In this document: piece by piece, positions 25,877-35,459 of the stretch
How positions within the stretch are numbered: position 1 is the stretch's first letter
How the letters are laid out: every line of letters starts with the position of its first letter
Assembly: GCA_028873125.1 (NCBI GenBank)
Contig: JAGWMQ010000006.1
Coordinates: 1 to 58,705, forward strand
DNA from: Verrucomicrobiota bacterium
GTDB taxonomy: Bacteria > Verrucomicrobiota > Verrucomicrobiia > Limisphaerales > UBA11358
Length of the DNA stretch: 58,705 bases
Direction of reading: 5' to 3'
The notes under the pieces: model-generated
What the model was told of the DNA's origin: nothing
Databases searched by the model: none
Seen by the model: the letters and a program-made list of their open reading frames with translations, nothing else
Program-made: the position numbers and the translations under genes

Positions 25877-26505
25877 TTCTGCAAAAATTTCGCAACCGCC
25901 TCCGTGCGGTTGTGTACGTGCAGTTTTTCGTAGATGCGGCGGATGTAATTCCGCACCGTGTGAATGCTCACGCCCAGTTGGCCGGCGATTTGTTTGTAGG
26001 CCAGCCCCCCGGCCAGCCCGTCCAGCACCGACCGTTCGCGCGGTGAAAGCTCCGCCGCCCCGCCGCCCCGGGGTGGGCCGGATTGGAAGGATTGGACGAC
26101 CTTGCGGGCGATGGGCGCCGACATGGGAGAACCGCCCGAGTGGACCTCTTCAATGGCTTCCAGTAATTTTTGGGGCGACAAGCGTTTCAGCAAATAGCCG
26201 CTCGCGCCGGCGGCCAGCGCGCGGAAAATCTGGTCGGTGTCCTCAAAGACGGTGAGCATCAGCACCAGCGCCCCCGGCATGAGCACGGTCAGACGGCGCA
26301 CGCATTCGATGCCATCCATGTTGCCCAGATTGATGTCCATCAAAATCACATCCGGACGGTCCCGCGGCAAATGCTCGAGCGCCTCCGCCGCGCTGGCGTA
26401 GGCGCTTTTGCACTGGATGTTCCCGGCGGTGGCGAGATAGCCGGCGATGTGCTCGCGCAGGCCAGCATCGTCATCCACGATGGAAACGGTGATGATCCTT
26501 TTCAT
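25873..26505 (-). CDS. NarL/FixJ-type response regulator
   Basis: The regulator has 210 aa. The receiver domain has the acidic pocket DDD at residues 11-13, phospho-acceptor Asp57 in VILMDINLG, and Lys107 region GYLLKRLSP. The LuxR-type helix-turn-helix (LSPRERSVLDGLAGGLAYKQ in part, then VSIHTVRNYIRRIYEKLHVHN) fills the C-terminus. It overlaps both neighbours by 4 bases (ATGA), so kinase, regulator and GH2 enzyme form a single translationally coupled unit. It is expected to activate the flanking hydrolase genes. Confidence 0.95.
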   Translation of the reverse strand: MKRIITVSIVDDDAGLREHIAGYLATAGNIQCKSAYASAAEALEHLPRDRPDVILMDINLGNMDGIECVRRLTVLMPGALVLMLTVFEDTDQIFRALAAGASGYLLKRLSPQKLLEAIEEVHSGGSPMSAPIARKVVQSFQSGPPRGGGAAELSPRERSVLDGLAGGLAYKQIAGQLGVSIHTVRNYIRRIYEKLHVHNRTEAVAKFLQK

Positions 26506-29500
26506 AATTCGCCGGACGATCCTTTTTTCAATTGGATGCGCAGGGTGACGGTCGTGCCCAGGCCGGGCCGGCTGGATACCAGGCAGTCGCCGCCGATGGC
26601 CGTCAGCCGCTGGCGCATGTTTTTGAGGCCGTTGCCGCCCCGGCCGTTGAGGTCCGGACCATCCGCCGCCCCGGACGGCGCAAAGCCCCCGCCGTTATCG
26701 GTGACGGTGAGTTCAAACTGCCCGTCGGTGACGCTCATTTCCACCTTTACCCCGGTGGCGGCCGCGTGCTTGAGGACATTGTTCAAGGCTTCTTCAAAGG
26801 CCAAAAACAGGTTGTGCCGCGTCTCCGAGGACAAGGGATGCTGCGGGATTTCCCGGGGCAGCCGCAGTTCGCATTCGATGCGGGTGTTTTGAAAGTATTC
26901 CACGGCGTAGTCGGCCAGATAGGCGGCCAGATTCTCCAGCGTGTCGTTGCGCGGATTGACCACCCAGACAATTTCATCCATCGTTTTCAGCAATTCCCGC
27001 GACGTCTGGGCAATCGTCGCGATTTTGCCGGCGAGCGGTCCGGCCGATTTCGCCTCCACTTGGGCGTGTTCGCTCAAAAAGGAAATCTTGGTCAGCTTTG
27101 ATCCCATTTCGTCGTGCATGTCGCGGGCGATGCGCATCCGTTCACGTTCCAGCGATTGCTGCTGCTCCAACCGGACCAAGGCGACGCGCAAGCGCCGGTG
27201 CGACACCATCCGGACGAGGCCGGCGATCAGGGCCACCACCGCCAGGGCGTACACCGCGATGGCCCAACCCTGGAAATAGAGCGGCGTGGGGACCACAAAC
27301 GTGAAGGTCTCCGCCGCCTCACGCCACCGGCCGTCGCCGTTGCGCGCCGCCACCCGAAAGCGATAGCGGCCGTAGGGCAGGCGTCCGTAACGGGCGGAGC
27401 GGACACGGCCGTCCTCCACCCATTCCGGGTCGAAGCCTTCCAGTTTGTGCCGGAAACGGATCTCCTCGGGCGCGGTAAAATTCAAGGCGGTGAAATGAAT
27501 TTCCAGCGACCGCACTTCCGCCGGAGCTCCGAACGGGACACGGTTTGTAACCACCGACGACCCGGATGCGCCCTGGAGCAGGGAAATCGGCGGCTGCCGG
27601 TTGAAAGTCGCGCTCTCGATGTAAACCGGGAAGGCCGCCGGCTCGATCTCCGACCGGCGCGCGTCCACGTTCAAGACGCCGCCGGAGGTTGCAAACCAAA
27701 GCGCTCCGTCCGGCGCCGTCAAGGCGCGCGTCCCGCCCCCGACGGCGGCGGAATCGGGCAGGGTCTTTGCGTCGGAGATCCACTGGCACACCAGCGGGCC
27801 CCGGCCAGGATCGAACGCCTTGTGAAGATCCGCGCGGCGGACGCGATAGATGCCCGCGCCGGTGGCCAGCCATAAATTCCTTGCGCGGTCTTCCGTCACC
27901 GCGGCCACGATGTCGCTGGGCAGGCCATTGGTGGTGTTCCAGCTCCACTTGCTTCCATCGGTAAGACAGGTCAGACCGCCGCCATCGGTGCCGACCCAGA
28001 GTCGGCCCCGTTCTCCTTCGTACAACGCCAGCACGGCACGTCGGCCGGAGTCTCCGACCGCCGCGATGGAGCTGAATGTTCCGTCCTTTTCTCGCAGAAT
28101 CCGCCCGTCCCGGGTTCCCAACCAGAGTCCGCCGGCCGCCGATGGAATCATGGCCGTCACCGGCGTTCCCGGCAGGCCTTGGGCCGTGTCGAACCGGGTC
28201 CAGTTCTCTCTCGCAAAACGATGAACGGTGCCCGCGCTGGTGCCGGCCCAGACGCTGCGGTCGCGGTCCGCGCACACGACCAGCACGGTGTCATCGGCCA
28301 GGCCGTCGGCGGTGGTGAAGTGTATGCTGCGCCCGTTTCGCAGCGCATACAGGCCGTCGCCCAGCGTGCCCGCCCACACGGTGCCATCCCCGGCGACGCA
28401 CACCGAAGTAAGCAAATTTTGCGCCTCCCAACCATCGTCGCCGCCAAGCCGGTCGAATCGTCTGGATTCTCCCACGAACAGGCCGCCGTGTTGCATGCCC
28501 ACATAAATGCGTCCGCCGGCGTCCAAGGCGAGCGCCGTCGGCGGACCGGTCGGCAAACCTTGTTCGGCCCGCACGATGCGCACCGATTGGGGACGCAATT
28601 GAATCAATCCGCCCCCGGACGTGCCCAGCCAGAGATTGCCCTCCTGGTCTTCGCAGAGGGCGCGGACGTCGTAGGGCCGGCGATCTTCTCCGAGAATCAC
28701 CGGGCGAAAGCGGTTGTCCTCAAAACAGAACAGACCGCCTCCGCTCGTGCCGATCCACAGCCGACCATCCCGCCCTTCACACAGGCTCCAAATCCGCACG
28801 GAGGGCGGTTCGGAACTGCGAAAGTAATTCAACCGCTTGCCCTCGGACAGATTGATCAGGTAAGTGTCGCCGAAGGCCCACAGATTTCCGGTGCGGTCTT
28901 CATAAACGCCCAGGTATTCGGGACTGCGGCCCTGACTCCTGGTTTGGAACGCATACGGCTCAATCCGTCCGTGGATGAATCGGCACATGCCCACCCGCGT
29001 CGTGATCCAGACCGTCCCGGAACGCGCCACATTCACTCCCGCAACAAATTTATCCGGCAACCCGTCCCGGGTGGTGAAGGATTTGAACCCCCCTCCCGTC
29101 CAAAGGTTCAGCCCGGACGGACTGCCGATCCACACCGAACCCAGCGGGTCCGCCGCGAGGCTCGTGATATGATCGTCCAGCAGCTCCTGCGCCATCGTGA
29201 AATGCCTCGCTTTTCCCCGGTTCAATTCAAACAAACCCTGCTGTTGCGTGCCGATCCACAAATGGCCGTCGCTGTTTTCGCACAAGGCTGTCACGCGAAC
29301 GGGATTGTTGGTGGCGGAAGCGGCCAAATTCATCTCCGTGAATTTGACGCTGTCGAACCGGACCAATCCCGCGCTCGTGCCCAGCCACAGAAAACCGTCG
29401 CGCGTCTGGAGGATTGCCCTCACGGAATCGGACGGCAGGCCGTCGGCGGCGCTCCAGACGTGCATCGCCTCGGCGCGCTCTGCCAGATCGGGATCGGCGC

Positions 29501-29591
29501 CCCTGGCCAGCCCCGTCAACAGCGTCGCGGCGGCGAACCACGCAACCGCGCCCATGGACGGTTTTCGCGTCAAATTCAATCCAAGCATCAT
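26502..29591 (-). CDS. Sensor histidine kinase with periplasmic propeller (Reg_prop/Y_Y_Y)
   Basis: The protein has 1029 aa from ATG 29591, with a signal peptide or first helix (WFAAATLLTGLARGA). About fourteen two-component propeller repeats follow, with motifs such as DGFLWLGTSAGL and LWIGTSGGGLF, then a Y_Y_Y domain (residues about 665-770) and a membrane helix (AIAVYALAVVALIAGLV). The cytoplasmic HisKA_3 dimerisation domain has phospho-His in RDMHDEMGSKLT, and the HATPase has N box EEALNNVLKHA, DNGGGF and GNGLKNMRQR. It resembles glycan-sensing systems of Bacteroidetes but is not fused to its regulator. A TTG at 29633 is an alternative start. Confidence 0.93.
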   Translation of the reverse strand: MMLGLNLTRKPSMGAVAWFAAATLLTGLARGADPDLAERAEAMHVWSAADGLPSDSVRAILQTRDGFLWLGTSAGLVRFDSVKFTEMNLAASATNNPVRVTALCENSDGHLWIGTQQQGLFELNRGKARHFTMAQELLDDHITSLAADPLGSVWIGSPSGLNLWTGGGFKSFTTRDGLPDKFVAGVNVARSGTVWITTRVGMCRFIHGRIEPYAFQTRSQGRSPEYLGVYEDRTGNLWAFGDTYLINLSEGKRLNYFRSSEPPSVRIWSLCEGRDGRLWIGTSGGGLFCFEDNRFRPVILGEDRRPYDVRALCEDQEGNLWLGTSGGGLIQLRPQSVRIVRAEQGLPTGPPTALALDAGGRIYVGMQHGGLFVGESRRFDRLGGDDGWEAQNLLTSVCVAGDGTVWAGTLGDGLYALRNGRSIHFTTADGLADDTVLVVCADRDRSVWAGTSAGTVHRFARENWTRFDTAQGLPGTPVTAMIPSAAGGLWLGTRDGRILREKDGTFSSIAAVGDSGRRAVLALYEGERGRLWVGTDGGGLTCLTDGSKWSWNTTNGLPSDIVAAVTEDRARNLWLATGAGIYRVRRADLHKAFDPGRGPLVCQWISDAKTLPDSAAVGGGTRALTAPDGALWFATSGGVLNVDARRSEIEPAAFPVYIESATFNRQPPISLLQGASGSSVVTNRVPFGAPAEVRSLEIHFTALNFTAPEEIRFRHKLEGFDPEWVEDGRVRSARYGRLPYGRYRFRVAARNGDGRWREAAETFTFVVPTPLYFQGWAIAVYALAVVALIAGLVRMVSHRRLRVALVRLEQQQSLERERMRIARDMHDEMGSKLTKISFLSEHAQVEAKSAGPLAGKIATIAQTSRELLKTMDEIVWVVNPRNDTLENLAAYLADYAVEYFQNTRIECELRLPREIPQHPLSSETRHNLFLAFEEALNNVLKHAAATGVKVEMSVTDGQFELTVTDNGGGFAPSGAADGPDLNGRGGNGLKNMRQRLTAIGGDCLVSSRPGLGTTVTLRIQLKKGSSGEL

Positions 29592-29639
29592 CTTAAGCGG
29601 CAAAGCCCGCCGGTAAAGCGTCCTCCGAGCCAATCTGCT

Positions 29640-32600
29640 TCAAGGCGCGGACAGCCGGAAGAATCGTGTTCCGGGATTGATGGGAATGATGGTGTTGAAT
29701 TGTTCGTTGTTGCTGCCCACCGCGTTGGTCACGGGAAACCAGGTTATTGGCCACGTCAAGTTGGTGGCAAAATCCAATTCCCAATCGTTGGCCCAAACCG
29801 GCCAGCCGAGGGTCAGGGAGTCGGTGCCGGGATTTGTCGCGGTCACGGAGAGCGCCGGCTTGGGAAGAAAGACGCCGACGGGAGCGGAACTGGCGCTGAC
29901 ACCGCAACCATTTGCCGCAGTCACGGTGTAGTAATTGGTTTCTCCGGACACGGCATTCGTATCCAAGTAGCTTGTGGCAGCCAGATTGACGGCCCGTGGC
30001 GTGAACGGGCCGTCCGGGTGGGTGGATGAACTCACATCATAAGCGGCCGCACCGGAACTGCTCAACCAACTGAGTGAAATGACGCGGTTGCCCGGCGTGC
30101 CGGTCAGGCCCGTGGGGATGGCCGGCGCCGGACCGGCGCCGGCGATTCCGTATTTGCATTCCAGCGCGCCTTCCTCGGCGCTGCGCTCCGCGTCCGACAA
30201 GGCGGTATTATAAATTTTCACTTCGGCGATGTCGCCGCTGAGAAAATTGATGTCGGTTTGCTGGGCGCCCAAAACCAATCTGGCCGGCGCTTGGAGCGAA
30301 CCGGTGCCTCCAAAGACGCTGCCCATGAAGGCGCCATCCACATACAAGTCCGCCTCGCCGGTGCTTTCGGTGCGTTTGAAGGTCACGAGGTGCGGCTGTC
30401 CGTCATTGAATCCGGGGGCGGAGTTGACCGCCACGTCCGGGTCGCCGGTGCCGGCGCAAATCTGGCCGTTCGAAAACAGGCAAATGCCAAAGTCAGTGGT
30501 CACGCCGGCCACTTCGCCGTTCACGAGGCCGGCGCCCTGGTAAAACAAATTGCCCGAACCGAAACCTTGCGTGCTGCGGAACACGCAAAAGATGGTGAAG
30601 TCGTCCTGCACCGGGCGGGCAAACGCCAGTGAATTGCTGTCGGCGGCGTTGAACCGGATGGCGGGCAAGCCGTTCATGGCGTTGGTCACATAAGCGGGCT
30701 GACGGGCGGCGTTGGTTTGCGTCGCGTCATCGCCATTGCCGCTCCAGTCTGCCCAGTCGGAAATCGCCGCGCCGTTCGACACCCCGGCCATGGCGTCAGC
30801 CTTGAACCAGGTTTTCAAAGAAGCGCCCGGCGAAGGGGTGGCGCTGACTTCTGCTGAATTGGTTCCATCGCCGAGGGCATTCATGGCCGCCACGACATAA
30901 TAATAAGTCGTGCCGTTGGCGGCCGTATCGTCCGTATCATTTGCATCGAACACGGTGGCGATGGAAGCATAAGGCCCGCCGCTGTGCGTCGAACGTTTCA
31001 CATCGTAGCCGGTCACGCCCGGAATGCCTGACCAACCTAACGTCACCCGGTCGTCGGCGGCGGTGGCGGTCAGATTTGTCGGTGCGGCGGTGTAAGAGGC
31101 GCTGTCCCAATACAACGCGGTCACTTCGTTGCTGCCCAGGACGCGATTGTAGATCTTGATGTCATCCAGGCTGCCCTTGAAAAAATTCACGCCGGGCTGG
31201 CGCGAGCCGAACCGGAGATGAGCCGGTGGCGTCAATGAATTGGTGCCGCCAACGCCGGTCGCTTCCAAATTTCCATCCACATAGACTTTCATCGCGCCGC
31301 TGGCCTGCTCGCGCGTCGCCACGCACTGATGCCAGGCGCCGTCATTGACGGGCGTTGCGGAAGCAAGCGTCGTGTCCGGGTTGCCGGCGCCAAAAGCAAA
31401 GTCGTTCCCGTCCAGCGAAGTTCCAAAATCATTGGTGTTTACGGCGACGAATCCGTCCACCAAACCTTTGCCCTGCCACCATTGGCCGACACCGCCGGTC
31501 TGCGTGGTCTTGACCCAGAAGGAAATGCTGAAATCATCGCTGACGTCGTTCCCGATCAGGACATAGTTATTGACGCCGTTGAAATTCAAGCAGCCATGTA
31601 CTTTGCCGCCGCTTGACCAAGTCGCGCCGCTGACGGTTCCGTTGTTGCCATTGCCGGATGAATCTTGAGCGGTCGTTCCGTTGGTTTCGTCCAAAGTCCA
31701 ATAGCCGGTGTAATCCGTCGGCACGGCCAGCGAGTTCATCACCAAATTTTGCTTGGAAATTCCCACGTCAATTCCCTGGCCGCCGACGGTTTGGTGACAA
31801 TGCACCGCGATGACGTTCGTGCCGTCGGCAATCAACGCATTCTGGCCGGCGACGTTCATGGGCAAAACGACATAAGATGTGACGTAACCCGAAGCCGAAC
31901 CGGCCAGCGCGCCGTTGATGTAAATTTTACAATCTTCATCGTGATAAACATAAAAGACCAGTTTGACACGGTCTGCTGGCGTCAGCGATCCGAGCGTAAA
32001 GATTTGCCGCAGCCAGATGTCGGAAGTATTCCAAGTGGTTCGCACGACGGCGCCGGGCGTGCCGGCGGCGCCAAACCCGGCCTGCCCGCTGTTCCAGGCG
32101 GAGTCGTCGAAATTGGTCGCATACCAGTCCGCCGCCGGCGTGTTCGTGGTAAACGTCCAAGTGCGTCCTTGGTTTTGGGAAGTCGGCAGCACCGTGGAAA
32201 GATAGAGGTGCGCCGAAATCGCCTTTTGATTTGAAGCGTTGATGCGGTTGGGATCCACCTTGAGACAGCGGTCGTAAGTCATCAGGCCGTTGCATTCGTT
32301 TTCCACATCGGTTATTTGCGTGTAAACCGCGGCATTCAAGCCGTGGCTCGATTTGTAATAAACCAGGTCATCGCTCCATGAATCGTAAATGGAGGCGATG
32401 TCGTTGGTGCTGCTGGCCCCGGTGTAACCCCCGCCGGCCAGCGCCGGATTCCACAAATGGCCGGCGATCAGAAAGCCGATGCCGCCGTATTCGCCGTCCA
32501 CCGGCGCCTGCGTCGCGCTGACGGGATCGCCTGGCGGCGGATAACTGTGCTGGTCGAAGACATCGCCCACACCGTAGTAGTTGCCGCCGCTGGCCTGGTT

Positions 32601-34016
32601 GACCAGGCGCGACGGGTCCAGCGTCTTGACCAGTTGGACCAGGTAAGGCGTGTTGGTCTGGCCGACGCTGGTCTGGCCCTGGCTTTCGTTGAAGAGGTCC
32701 CACATGATGATGCACGGATGGTTCCAATGGGTTTGCACCATGCGCGTCAGTTCGGTGATGAATTGATCGGCGTCCACCGGCTGCGGATTGCCGGTGTAAG
32801 AATTGCCACTGGGCATGTCCTGCCACACCAGCAACCCCAGCTTGTCGGCCCAGTAATACCAGCGCTGCCGCTCCACTTTGATGTGTTTGCGAACCATGTT
32901 GAAGCCGAGCGTCTTTTCCATCTGCAAATCATACTGGAGCGCGTCATCGGTCGGCGCGGTGTAAATTCCATCCGGCCAGAAACCCTGGTCCAGCGGTCCC
33001 ATCTCAAAATAAGGCCGGTTGTTCAGGCAAATTTGCGGCACGCCGTGGACCACTTCGACGGAGATTTTCCGCATCCCGAAATAACCCGTCACGCTGTCGT
33101 TGGTCAGGCCGTTGTGAATGGCCAAAACTTTCAGGTCATAAAGAAATGGAGTTTCCGGCGACCACAAAATCGGATTGGGAATGGGCAGGTCGAGTTCGGT
33201 TTGCGGCGCGCCGGTGACGCTGTTGACCGCCACGCCATTGGTCAGCGCCGTTGCCACGACCGTCACTCCGTCGGTGGCGTAGGTGTTCACGGTCAGGCGC
33301 AGTCGCGAGTGGTCCACGTCGGGAATGATCTGCAAGTCGCGCACTCCCGAAGCGTCCACCGGCTCCAGCCACACCGGCTGCCAGATGCCGCTGGACGAGG
33401 TGTACATGATGCCGCCGGGATAAAGCGTTTGCTTCCCGCGCGGCTCGCCGCCGTTGTCCTCGGGGCTGTAAACCCGCACGATCAACTCGTTGGTCCCGCC
33501 ATTGAGATAAGGCGTGATGTCGTAACTGAAGGGATCGTAGCCGCCTTTGTGAATCCCGACCTCCTGACCGTTGACATAAACCGTCGCCTGCCAGTCCACC
33601 GCGTCCAGGTGCAGAATGATCCGCCAGCCGCTCCAGGCCGGCGGCACGCTGAACGTCCGGCGATACCAGGAAAATTCATGGTGCCGCATGACGCCGGAGA
33701 TCGCCGACTCCATCGGATACGGAACAAGAATTTGATTCGACAACGTCTGGCCGACGGGCACCGGATCGTTGGTGGCTCCGGCTTGAAACTGCCAGAGGCC
33801 GTTCAAATTGAGCCAGTCGGCGCGGACCAATTGCGGACGCGGGTATTCGGGCAACGGCGCGTTGGTGTCCACCAAGGCCGCCCACCGCGTCATCAACGGC
33901 GCCTGCTGCATTTGCCAGGCGCAGGCGCGGCCGGCGATGACCAGCATCAGGACGACCAGCCAGGCCGGCTTTGGCGGAGAGTTCCGACCGTTCGGCACGT
34001 TCATGAGATTCCACAT
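29640..34016 (-). CDS. Multidomain GH2 hydrolase with LamG and FN3 modules
   Basis: The enzyme has 1458 aa and a signal peptide (AWLVVLMLVIAGRACAW). Residues 35-620 are a GH2 core closely related to the 23609 gene, with acid/base Glu444 in WDLFNESQGQ and nucleophile Glu509 in DGEYGG. Residues about 640-800 match the C-terminal domain of that paralogue (HCHQTVGGQGIDVGI). Two LamG-type carbohydrate-binding domains and two FN3 domains follow, then the shared C-terminal module ending FFRLSAP. Its stop lies 48 bases before the kinase ATG (6 bases from the alternative TTG), so it probably heads the kinase-regulator-GH2 operon. Confidence 0.9.
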   Translation of the reverse strand: MWNLMNVPNGRNSPPKPAWLVVLMLVIAGRACAWQMQQAPLMTRWAALVDTNAPLPEYPRPQLVRADWLNLNGLWQFQAGATNDPVPVGQTLSNQILVPYPMESAISGVMRHHEFSWYRRTFSVPPAWSGWRIILHLDAVDWQATVYVNGQEVGIHKGGYDPFSYDITPYLNGGTNELIVRVYSPEDNGGEPRGKQTLYPGGIMYTSSSGIWQPVWLEPVDASGVRDLQIIPDVDHSRLRLTVNTYATDGVTVVATALTNGVAVNSVTGAPQTELDLPIPNPILWSPETPFLYDLKVLAIHNGLTNDSVTGYFGMRKISVEVVHGVPQICLNNRPYFEMGPLDQGFWPDGIYTAPTDDALQYDLQMEKTLGFNMVRKHIKVERQRWYYWADKLGLLVWQDMPSGNSYTGNPQPVDADQFITELTRMVQTHWNHPCIIMWDLFNESQGQTSVGQTNTPYLVQLVKTLDPSRLVNQASGGNYYGVGDVFDQHSYPPPGDPVSATQAPVDGEYGGIGFLIAGHLWNPALAGGGYTGASSTNDIASIYDSWSDDLVYYKSSHGLNAAVYTQITDVENECNGLMTYDRCLKVDPNRINASNQKAISAHLYLSTVLPTSQNQGRTWTFTTNTPAADWYATNFDDSAWNSGQAGFGAAGTPGAVVRTTWNTSDIWLRQIFTLGSLTPADRVKLVFYVYHDEDCKIYINGALAGSASGYVTSYVVLPMNVAGQNALIADGTNVIAVHCHQTVGGQGIDVGISKQNLVMNSLAVPTDYTGYWTLDETNGTTAQDSSGNGNNGTVSGATWSSGGKVHGCLNFNGVNNYVLIGNDVSDDFSISFWVKTTQTGGVGQWWQGKGLVDGFVAVNTNDFGTSLDGNDFAFGAGNPDTTLASATPVNDGAWHQCVATREQASGAMKVYVDGNLEATGVGGTNSLTPPAHLRFGSRQPGVNFFKGSLDDIKIYNRVLGSNEVTALYWDSASYTAAPTNLTATAADDRVTLGWSGIPGVTGYDVKRSTHSGGPYASIATVFDANDTDDTAANGTTYYYVVAAMNALGDGTNSAEVSATPSPGASLKTWFKADAMAGVSNGAAISDWADWSGNGDDATQTNAARQPAYVTNAMNGLPAIRFNAADSNSLAFARPVQDDFTIFCVFRSTQGFGSGNLFYQGAGLVNGEVAGVTTDFGICLFSNGQICAGTGDPDVAVNSAPGFNDGQPHLVTFKRTESTGEADLYVDGAFMGSVFGGTGSLQAPARLVLGAQQTDINFLSGDIAEVKIYNTALSDAERSAEEGALECKYGIAGAGPAPAIPTGLTGTPGNRVISLSWLSSSGAAAYDVSSSTHPDGPFTPRAVNLAATSYLDTNAVSGETNYYTVTAANGCGVSASSAPVGVFLPKPALSVTATNPGTDSLTLGWPVWANDWELDFATNLTWPITWFPVTNAVGSNNEQFNTIIPINPGTRFFRLSAP

Positions 34017-34113
34017 TTTCGCAGATCAGCCAACCCCGTCAACGTGGCATGAAATGGCCACACGTTGGCCTGTCACGCAGGCTCCCGGCCAGGCTTCAAC
34101 AAAGACAGGACAG

Positions 34114-34188
34114 GGGCGCACCTCCATGTTTACGGGGGTCGCCATGAAGGATGCCAGGGCGCGCCTGATGCCAGCGGTTGTTGCGCCG
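34114..34188 (-). repeat. Dispersed repeat, copy B, in an intergenic stretch
   Basis: The reverse complement matches bases 72-145. The 324-base space 34017-34340 between the GH2 gene and the sterol-desaturase-family gene holds this repeat and otherwise nothing I recognise. No clear promoter or small ORF stands out. Confidence 0.55.
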
Positions 34189-34340
34189 GGTTTGGATGAG
34201 TGTTTTGATGCCAAACATGAGCGTCCAAAGGGGTTCGGAGCCGGTGGACATCCCATCACCATGTCGTAAGGCAGGAGTCTTCCGTCGTGTCCGGCAACAC
34301 CGTTGCCGGCCCGATGCGCGGCGGACGCAGGACGCCGCGC

Positions 34341-34964
34341 TCAAACATCTTTCAGCGCCGCCGCAGGCTTGAAACACCGCGGCTGGACGTCCGGCACCGA
34401 CGGCCCCCGGGCCTGAGCGAAGGCGACCTTCGAGCGCAGGAGCAATGTTCCCAGGCACAAATCCGCCAGAGGCAGGACGACGTTGAAATTTTTCTGCATG
34501 TAACGGTGATGCAGCAGATGATGGCCGTTCAAGCGGAAGAAAACGCCCGAGCGTTCCACGTGCCGCTTTTTCGGCAGGTGCATGCACCAATGCAGGTATT
34601 CATAAGCGGTGAAATACAATGTGCAGGCCACCGCCGCGCCGCAGAGAATCCCCCATTTCTCAAAAATGAATGCCGAAACAAAAAACGGCAACAGTCCGAT
34701 CGCCACCAGCGTCGGCCCATGCCACCACGCCATGGGGATGGTCTTTTTATCCGGCTCATGGATGAGGTGATACGTGTGGTCGGCCTTGAAAACGTGGTGA
34801 TGCACCAGCGTGTGCCGTTCAAACGGGTAGCGGAAAAAATTGACAACGAACGAGCGGTGCATGAAATAACGATGCAGCGTCCATTCGAACAACGAACCGA
34901 AAACCGTTCCGGTCACGATTCCGATGGCGCACCAAAAAAGGAACATGGACATAATATAATGCAA
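34341..34964 (-). CDS. Sterol desaturase / fatty acid hydroxylase family protein
   Basis: The integral membrane di-iron oxygenase-type protein has 207 aa. The histidine clusters expected of this family are present: HRYFMH near residue 31, HTLVHHH near 51, HWCMH near 125 and HHLLHH near 148. Several hydrophobic helices lie between them (FGSLFEW, LVAIGLLPFFVSAFI). The substrate could be a lipid, sterol-like or carotenoid molecule and cannot be read from the sequence. The start is ambiguous among three nearby ATGs (34964, 34952, 34946). The tail after about residue 185 is not conserved-looking. Confidence 0.85.
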   Translation of the reverse strand: MHYIMSMFLFWCAIGIVTGTVFGSLFEWTLHRYFMHRSFVVNFFRYPFERHTLVHHHVFKADHTYHLIHEPDKKTIPMAWWHGPTLVAIGLLPFFVSAFIFEKWGILCGAAVACTLYFTAYEYLHWCMHLPKKRHVERSGVFFRLNGHHLLHHRYMQKNFNVVLPLADLCLGTLLLRSKVAFAQARGPSVPDVQPRCFKPAAALKDV

Positions 34965-35059
34965 CTTTGCTTGCTGAAGACAGACGGAGAACTCCCACCA
35001 AAGCCTGAACTCGAATCGGTCTAGCCGCCACTTTGCCAGCTCCTGCCGGGCTTTACAAG

Positions 35060-35085
35060 CTTTATTTCGACCTCTTTATTTCGAC
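35060..35085 (+). repeat. Twelve-base direct repeat beside the IS remnant
   Basis: CTTTATTTCGAC occurs at 35060-35071 and again at 35074-35085, ending 5 bases before the end of IS remnant copy 2. It could be a leftover of an insertion event or an operator pair upstream of the sterol-desaturase-family gene. Confidence 0.5.
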
Positions 35086-35089
35086 ATCA

Positions 35090-35454
35090 CGGCTGATTCA
35101 TCCGGTTTTGGGAATAGCGCTCGACGGGCCAGGACCTGCCAGCAGCCGCACAAGCCGACGTCCTGGGGCGCGTGGGGCAACCCGCGCCAAACGCCGCCGC
35201 TCAAACCGTCGTGTGCCTTCTCCCAGGCCGCCATGAGTGGGGAAAACCCTGCTGGGCGAGCAGGCGCTGGGTGAACCGCTTGCAGGTGTTTTCAAAAGCG
35301 CGATAACCGCGGGCGCCCATCAACGTGCAGACCGCCGCGCAGGCCAGGACAAACCGTTGCCGAGGACGCACCCGTGGCCGCGGCCGGAATCGGGCAGCGC
35401 GCCGATTCGACCCAGCAGGCTTTCCAGGGCCGGCGCGCGGAACGGACAGGGGCA
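35090..35454 (-). mobile_element. Decayed ISAs1-like insertion sequence, copy 2 (truncated)
   Basis: The reverse complement of this stretch is about 90 percent identical by eye to 711-1069, with a few small indels. It carries the same terminal sequence CACGGCTGATTCATC at 35088-35102. It encodes the same transposase-like N-terminal pieces (LMGARGYRAFEN, RLLAQQGF) in broken frames. The opposite end is missing: homology stops 5 bases before the stop codon of the adjacent 526-aa gene. Confidence 0.6.
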
Positions 35455-35459
35455 CATCC

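Noticed and set aside
28179-30029. 616-aa plus-strand open frame over the sensor kinase
   Set aside because: Antisense of the propeller repeats. Low-complexity composition and no start signal.
1-35454. The 34 kb between IS remnants regarded as a composite transposon
   Set aside because: Both copies are dead and copy 2 is truncated. The segment holds housekeeping genes (efp, ftsK, scpAB, zwf), so it is chromosomal core, at most an inversion segment.
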